A stretch of DNA of 6,953 bases from Rikenellaceae bacterium (GTDB lineage Bacteria; Bacteroidota; Bacteroidia; Bacteroidales; Rikenellaceae). The position numbers and the translations under genes were made by a program. Below the pieces are notes generated by a model. The model was given only the letters and a program-made list of their open reading frames with translations. It was not told the DNA's origin and ran no database searches. Numbering within the stretch: the stretch's first letter is position 1; every line of letters starts with the position of its first letter. Positions 3,125 through 6,953 of the stretch are shown here, piece by piece. The stretch is from assembly GCA_020859875.1 (NCBI GenBank), contig JAJBVJ010000123.1, positions 1 through 6,953 of the forward strand, given 5' to 3'.

Positions 3125-5941
3125 TTAGAAAGTATACCCCACGGTAAATACATAGGTGCGCGGTTGGCCGAGGGCCATCGGGCGAACCGAATACTCCTTA
3201 TTCATTACATTGTGTACCGATACCTGAAAATTTAGCTGGTCGGTGGCCTTTACGCCAGCACGAAGATCCCAAAGCCAGTAATCCTTGTTGGTCCTTTTCC
3301 AGTACGAGGCGAAATTCTCGGTTCCGTTGTGGCCGAACAGTACGTCGCGGACATAGTCCATGATCTCGAGCTTGCCGTCGGTACGGGGCCTCTCGTCCAG
3401 GAAGATATAATCCACCGAAAGGGTGCGGCTTTTCCAAGCGAAGTTCGTCCCGATGGTAAGGCGGTTCCATTCGAAGTCGATGCTTCCCTTGAATGTATGT
3501 TTCTGACGGTATTTCAGGTATTTGGAGGTATTGGACTTCTCTTTCATCTGGAGAACGTCGGTATAGGCGTTCTCGATCTCGTTCTTTTTCTTGTAGTCCG
3601 GGTCGATCGGTTCGGTGTATACATATCCGATATTATAGAGAAATTTCATCCCCGGAGAAATATTATAGGTGCCGTTGGTGGAGATATCCAGACCGTAGAT
3701 CCGTGCCCGGTCGACGTTATAGAAATTGGCTCCGAGTCCGATCCCGTTGCCGCTGAACATGGCCCCTATCAGCTGGCCGATCCCGTCGATCATATTATAG
3801 TCTCCGTAATTCTCGAAGAATCCGATCCGGAACTCGATCATATTTTTATAGTAGGTGTAGAACCCGGCAATGTCCACGAATCCCTGGAACGGGCCCACTT
3901 TGTACCCCTGGATCAAGCCTATTTCGGCATTGATGGAAGTTTCCGCTTTGAGATTCTTATTGGGGAAAACCCCGGCACCGCCTATGTCCTGGCGGGCATA
4001 TTTTTCGACAAGAGACGGGTAACGGTAGCCCTGTCCGACGGAGCCTCTCAGGAAGGTGTACTCGGCGAGCTGGTAGTTCAGACCGCCGCGAAATGCCGGT
4101 TTGAACGGCATTTCCACGCCGAACATCTTGGTTTCGGCTTCCTTCTTATGGTCGTCCACTCGGTAATACTCTGCGCGAGCACGGAGCGTACCAGTGTGAC
4201 GATTCCAGATCGTCTGGTAGTACTGGAAGAACAACGATATGTTATCGCTCTGGTGGTTACCCGTTACCACCGAATTATTCGTAACGTGGTGGTAGGTCGT
4301 GCCGACAGTGAATTGGGCGTCACCGATCTTCTTATTGAACTGGTAGTCCAGGTAATAAGTGTAATTTTTGCTGACGTGGGTTTTTGCCGGTTTCGGGTCC
4401 AGCGAGTTTATTAGCCAGGGGATCAATTCGGAAGAGTCGCCCAGCGGTAGTCCGTTGTTCATCAGGAAGGCGATAAGATCCATATAGTCCGCGGTATCGG
4501 CATTGGGAAATATCTTGTTCAATTCGTCACGGCCCCATCCGAGAACACCTTTCAGGTCTCCTTCTACCAGGCTCGTGATAGCGGGCATCAGCCAACCCAT
4601 AAGATCGCCGTCGCCTGTGAAGTTACCGGCCAGGTCGATGATTCCCTGGTAGTCCGTACCCATATTTTCCAGCAGGTCGAGAAGAGAAGTCTCGGCGCCG
4701 GAGACGATATTGTCGCCTTCGTACTGGAACCGTGCCTTGATACGGTGGGCGGTGTTATTGCGGGTATTGATGAAATTGAAGAACGGGTCGATATTGAAGG
4801 TGTTACCTTCGCGTCCCATCGTGGTGAATGACGATGCCCGCAGGGGCTCGTCGACCGAGCGCCATATCAAAAAGTCGCCGTACTTGTCGGTCATTATATT
4901 GTAGTTAACCCCGTAGTTCATAATCTCGCTGTGGGGCTGGTGGTATGTGAGGTTACCCCCGAGGCGGAAACGTTTGCGGTATCCCTGGTCACGGTACCCC
5001 TCGTCGGTTAGGAAGTTCATGCCCAGGTTAAAATCGAAGTTGCCGATACGGCGCGAATGGGACATGTCGATACCTTCGTACATAGGATTACGCACTCCTG
5101 AGAAAACCGAACTGCGCAGGAAAGGCTTAACCTCGTATTTGCCATCCTTCCAAAGAGACTTGTCCCACCAGGTATAATCGTCGTTAGCGGGGTTTCCGTA
5201 GATGCCCGCATATAATTTGAGGGTTGTCTTGGGAACGAGTCCGGGACGCCCCGTACGGACATTTATAAGGCCGTTGAGGGCCGACGATCCGTAGAGTACG
5301 GAAGAAGCCCCTTTTAAAACTTCGACCTGCTCGATATTTTCCATCGGGATAATGTTCCATGCGATAGCACCGTTGGCAGCTCCGAGTACCGACATACCGT
5401 CCACCAGTACCAGAGCCCGGGAACCTACTCCGTAGGTCCATCCCGCCCCTCCGCGGATAGAGGGCTGGTTGTCGGTAACGTCCACACTTGGAAGTTTCGA
5501 GAGTACGTCCGTAAGGTCGGTCGGTATCTGCCGGGCAATTACATTGCGGTCAAGTACATCCATGGAGACGGTGAGCTCACTCAATTTCTGCTCGTAGCGC
5601 CCGGCGCTCACTACCACGTTTTGCAGTAGTTGCACCTCTGGTTTCATGTAGATGTCTCTTGTCAACGTCTCACGGGCACCTACCACCACAGGAGCATGAA
5701 ATTCCTCATATCCGAGGTAGGAAAATACGAGGTTTGCCCCTCCGTCGGGAACATCGACACGGTAATAACCGGTTCCGTCCGTGGATGTTCCGAGGGTTTC
5801 ACCTCTCACGATATAGATCACCGTGGCCCCGATAAGGGGTTCCCGTGTAGTCTCGTCGTAAACATGTCCCTCCACCGTTTGGGCCGTCAGAGAAAATGCC
5901 GTGAGGGCCATAAAAGCCAGTATCGATAATATTCTTTTCAT
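3125..5941 (-). CDS. TonB-dependent outer-membrane receptor with carboxypeptidase-like N-terminal domain
   Basis: A 938-residue receptor for TonB-powered import across the outer membrane. Signal peptide at 1-20 (M-K-R-I-L-S...L-T-A-Q). Residues about 22-98 are the carboxypeptidase-regulatory-like domain: V-E-G-H-V-Y-D, P-L-I-G-A-T-V, T-D-G-T-G-Y-Y, F-S-Y-L-G-Y. A TonB-box-like N-V-V-V-S-A follows (108-113). The plug spans about 115-235, with P-S-I-R-G-G, V-L-V-D-G, I-E-Q-V-E-V-L-K-G-A-S-S-V-L-Y-G-S-S-A-L-N-G-L-I-N-V. The rest is the 22-strand barrel, including G-Y-R-Y-P-S-L-V-E-K-Y (638-648) and the terminal V-F-T-V-G-Y-T-F. It resembles the FepA/CirA/BtuB branch rather than SusC, and no SusD is present. 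About 411-520 is an unusual leucine-rich insertion, probably an extracellular loop. It follows a lipoprotein-like gene by 18 bp. The substrate is not evident; haem, a siderophore or another small ligand is possible. Confidence 0.95.
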   Translation of the reverse strand: MKRILSILAFMALTAFSLTAQTVEGHVYDETTREPLIGATVIYIVRGETLGTSTDGTGYYRVDVPDGGANLVFSYLGYEEFHAPVVVGARETLTRDIYMKPEVQLLQNVVVSAGRYEQKLSELTVSMDVLDRNVIARQIPTDLTDVLSKLPSVDVTDNQPSIRGGAGWTYGVGSRALVLVDGMSVLGAANGAIAWNIIPMENIEQVEVLKGASSVLYGSSALNGLINVRTGRPGLVPKTTLKLYAGIYGNPANDDYTWWDKSLWKDGKYEVKPFLRSSVFSGVRNPMYEGIDMSHSRRIGNFDFNLGMNFLTDEGYRDQGYRKRFRLGGNLTYHQPHSEIMNYGVNYNIMTDKYGDFLIWRSVDEPLRASSFTTMGREGNTFNIDPFFNFINTRNNTAHRIKARFQYEGDNIVSGAETSLLDLLENMGTDYQGIIDLAGNFTGDGDLMGWLMPAITSLVEGDLKGVLGWGRDELNKIFPNADTADYMDLIAFLMNNGLPLGDSSELIPWLINSLDPKPAKTHVSKNYTYYLDYQFNKKIGDAQFTVGTTYHHVTNNSVVTGNHQSDNISLFFQYYQTIWNRHTGTLRARAEYYRVDDHKKEAETKMFGVEMPFKPAFRGGLNYQLAEYTFLRGSVGQGYRYPSLVEKYARQDIGGAGVFPNKNLKAETSINAEIGLIQGYKVGPFQGFVDIAGFYTYYKNMIEFRIGFFENYGDYNMIDGIGQLIGAMFSGNGIGLGANFYNVDRARIYGLDISTNGTYNISPGMKFLYNIGYVYTEPIDPDYKKKNEIENAYTDVLQMKEKSNTSKYLKYRQKHTFKGSIDFEWNRLTIGTNFAWKSRTLSVDYIFLDERPRTDGKLEIMDYVRDVLFGHNGTENFASYWKRTNKDYWLWDLRAGVKATDQLNFQVSVHNVMNKEYSVRPMALGQPRTYVFTVGYTF

Positions 5942-5959
5942 AGTTCTTTAAGTTCGGGA

Positions 5960-6953
5960 TTAGTTTGCGGCTTCCAGGTAGAGTCCGAGCTGGATCTCCG
6001 AGGTATTCTCTATCCTTTCGATAATACCGCCGAGCATATCTCCCAGATCTATTCCGCCGAGGGCAGGAATATCCATATCGGAGAAATCGACACCGAGCAG
6101 GTCTAGAATCGGGGACACCAAACCGGTGAGGCTTTCGAGGATTCCCCTGCCTAAAAGATTTGAATCCATATAGAGTTTATAGTCACCGTAATATTTATAC
6201 CCATCATTGGCGGGATCCATCAAAGAAGGTATTACTTCGTTCGGATCGTTCTCTTCCAGCACGAATCCCAATCCCTCCTCGAATACGGTAATGATTTCCG
6301 GGTAGATGTTGAGGATATTCATTATGAGCGGTAGAAGACCGGCTATGTCCAGGCCACCGCCCGAATCGTCGTCCGAGTCGTCGTCCGCGCGGGTACGACC
6401 CTGATTGGTAGCGACCAGATCGAGGATCATTTCCAGGTTGGGCCTTATCTTGACTATATTGTCCGAGCCGAGATTATACGATATTAAACCCTTGGGAGAT
6501 GTCTCTTTGGGGCCGCGGTCGGCATCGGTTGCGGTTCCCATCAGAGCCATGAAATCGAGGTCGTCGAAGCGGCAATAGGTGGCAGTTACTTCCCCGTCGG
6601 GATGAAAATATATTTCATCGAGGGCCAGATAAAGCAGGTTTGATAAAATTTGCTGTACTAAACCGGTAAAATCGGTACCTATGTTTAATAAAGGCTCTTC
6701 TTCTCCGTCGACGATAACATTCCAATTCCACAAAATATTTAAGTGAGAGTCGATTATCACAGCCCCATTTTCGATGATCGTCATATTGGAGGTTTCGAAG
6801 GTCTTGAATTTACCTTTCCGGGTCAGTACATTCGGGGCAATGGCAAGGCCGTCGATCGTAAGTTCCATCAGCGGCAGCCTTTCCGTGGATGTAACAGAAC
6901 CCTCGAGGACGAAAGAGGTGCCTGCCGGGGTCATATATGAACCGGAAAAATCG
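5960..6953 (-). CDS. probable surface lipoprotein partner of the receptor, 5' end outside window
   Basis: The frame stays open to the right edge, and the residues before the first ATG in the window (6934) read D-F-S-G-S-Y, so that ATG is internal and the true start with its export signal lies outside. About 330 residues are visible. The start (S-G-S-Y...F-V-L-E-G-S-V) and the end (S-E-I-Q-L-G-L-Y-L) are beta-strand-like, as in calycin-like Bacteroidota lipoproteins; DUF4925 is a tentative guess from memory. Counting from that internal Met, leucine-rich, probably helical stretches lie at about 91-108, 196-224 and 258-308. An acidic linker D-D-D-S-D-D-D-S-G-G-G (184-194) splits the protein. The gene ends 18 bp before the receptor, so the two are almost certainly one operon. 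By analogy with other lipoprotein-receptor pairs it may capture substrate at the surface. The function is inferred from context only. Confidence 0.75.
   Translation of the reverse strand, partial: DFSGSYMTPAGTSFVLEGSVTSTERLPLMELTIDGLAIAPNVLTRKGKFKTFETSNMTIIENGAVIIDSHLNILWNWNVIVDGEEEPLLNIGTDFTGLVQQILSNLLYLALDEIYFHPDGEVTATYCRFDDLDFMALMGTATDADRGPKETSPKGLISYNLGSDNIVKIRPNLEMILDLVATNQGRTRADDDSDDDSGGGLDIAGLLPLIMNILNIYPEIITVFEEGLGFVLEENDPNEVIPSLMDPANDGYKYYGDYKLYMDSNLLGRGILESLTGLVSPILDLLGVDFSDMDIPALGGIDLGDMLGGIIERIENTSEIQLGLYLEAAN
6362..6385 (-). repeat. two tandem 12-bp units encoding an acidic linker
   Basis: Plus-strand units CGAATCGTCGTC and CGAGTCGTCGTC differ at one base and encode two D-D-D-S units in the lipoprotein-like gene. 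The Asp/Ser run, followed by Gly-Gly-Gly, looks like a flexible hinge and possible cation-binding patch. Copy number could vary between strains without breaking the frame. Confidence 0.6.

Noticed and set aside
3329..4414. A long open plus-strand frame of 361 codons opposite the receptor gene
   Set aside because: It lies wholly antisense to a receptor whose domains are clear along the full length. It has no recognisable domain, and the frame is an expected by-product of the receptor's codon use.
3125..5941. Receptor considered as a SusC-type glycan importer
   Set aside because: No SusD-like gene is adjacent, and the plug and barrel motifs fit the FepA/CirA/BtuB-like branch better.
1..6953. 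Mobile element, CRISPR, tRNA or rRNA content
   Set aside because: No transposase or integrase features, no spaced direct repeats and no cloverleaf or rRNA-like sequence were seen on reading both strands.

Overview
The window looks like chromosomal DNA from a member of the Bacteroidota, probably Bacteroidales. The clues are a TonB-dependent receptor with an N-terminal carboxypeptidase-regulatory-like domain, a lipocalin and a secreted protein of types common in that phylum, A/T-rich leaders without clear Shine-Dalgarno sequences, and a -33/-7 style promoter (TTG ... TAnnTTTG). The exact genus cannot be read from the sequence; an Alistipes-like (Rikenellaceae) or related host is only a guess from moderate GC and protein style.

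Layout: (1) 57-716 (+) is a small secreted protein of unknown function. It converges on (2) 730-1260 (-), an NlpE-type lipoprotein with a CxxC motif, and a strong hairpin terminator lies inside the 3' end of the latter's reading frame. (3) 1349-1702 (-) is a HxlR-family regulator, divergent from (4) 1850-2377 (+), a DJ-1/PfpI-family protein. Their 147-bp intergenic region holds a plausible promoter and several inverted repeats of the ACTTA...TAAGT type, so the pair is very likely a regulator-target module, perhaps responding to thiol-reactive compounds. (5) A perfect bidirectional terminator separates gene 4 from (6) 2431-3003 (-), a Blc-type lipocalin with a lysine-flanked N-terminal membrane segment. 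Upstream of it is a near-perfect sigma-54 (-24/-12) promoter. (7) A long hairpin terminator then closes an operon read on the minus strand: a surface-lipoprotein-like gene (5960 to the window edge, 5' end missing) followed 18 bp later by a 938-residue TonB-dependent receptor (3125-5941).

Functionally the window is dominated by the cell envelope: an outer-membrane receptor with a candidate surface partner, a lipid-binding lipocalin, an NlpE-like envelope lipoprotein and a reactive-species response module. The most noteworthy points are the sigma-54 promoter on the lipocalin gene, and the receptor/partner pair in which both proteins carry unusual leucine-rich, probably helical insertions. No RNA genes, CRISPR arrays, insertion sequences or phage genes were seen. 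No intergenic stretch exceeds about 150 bp.
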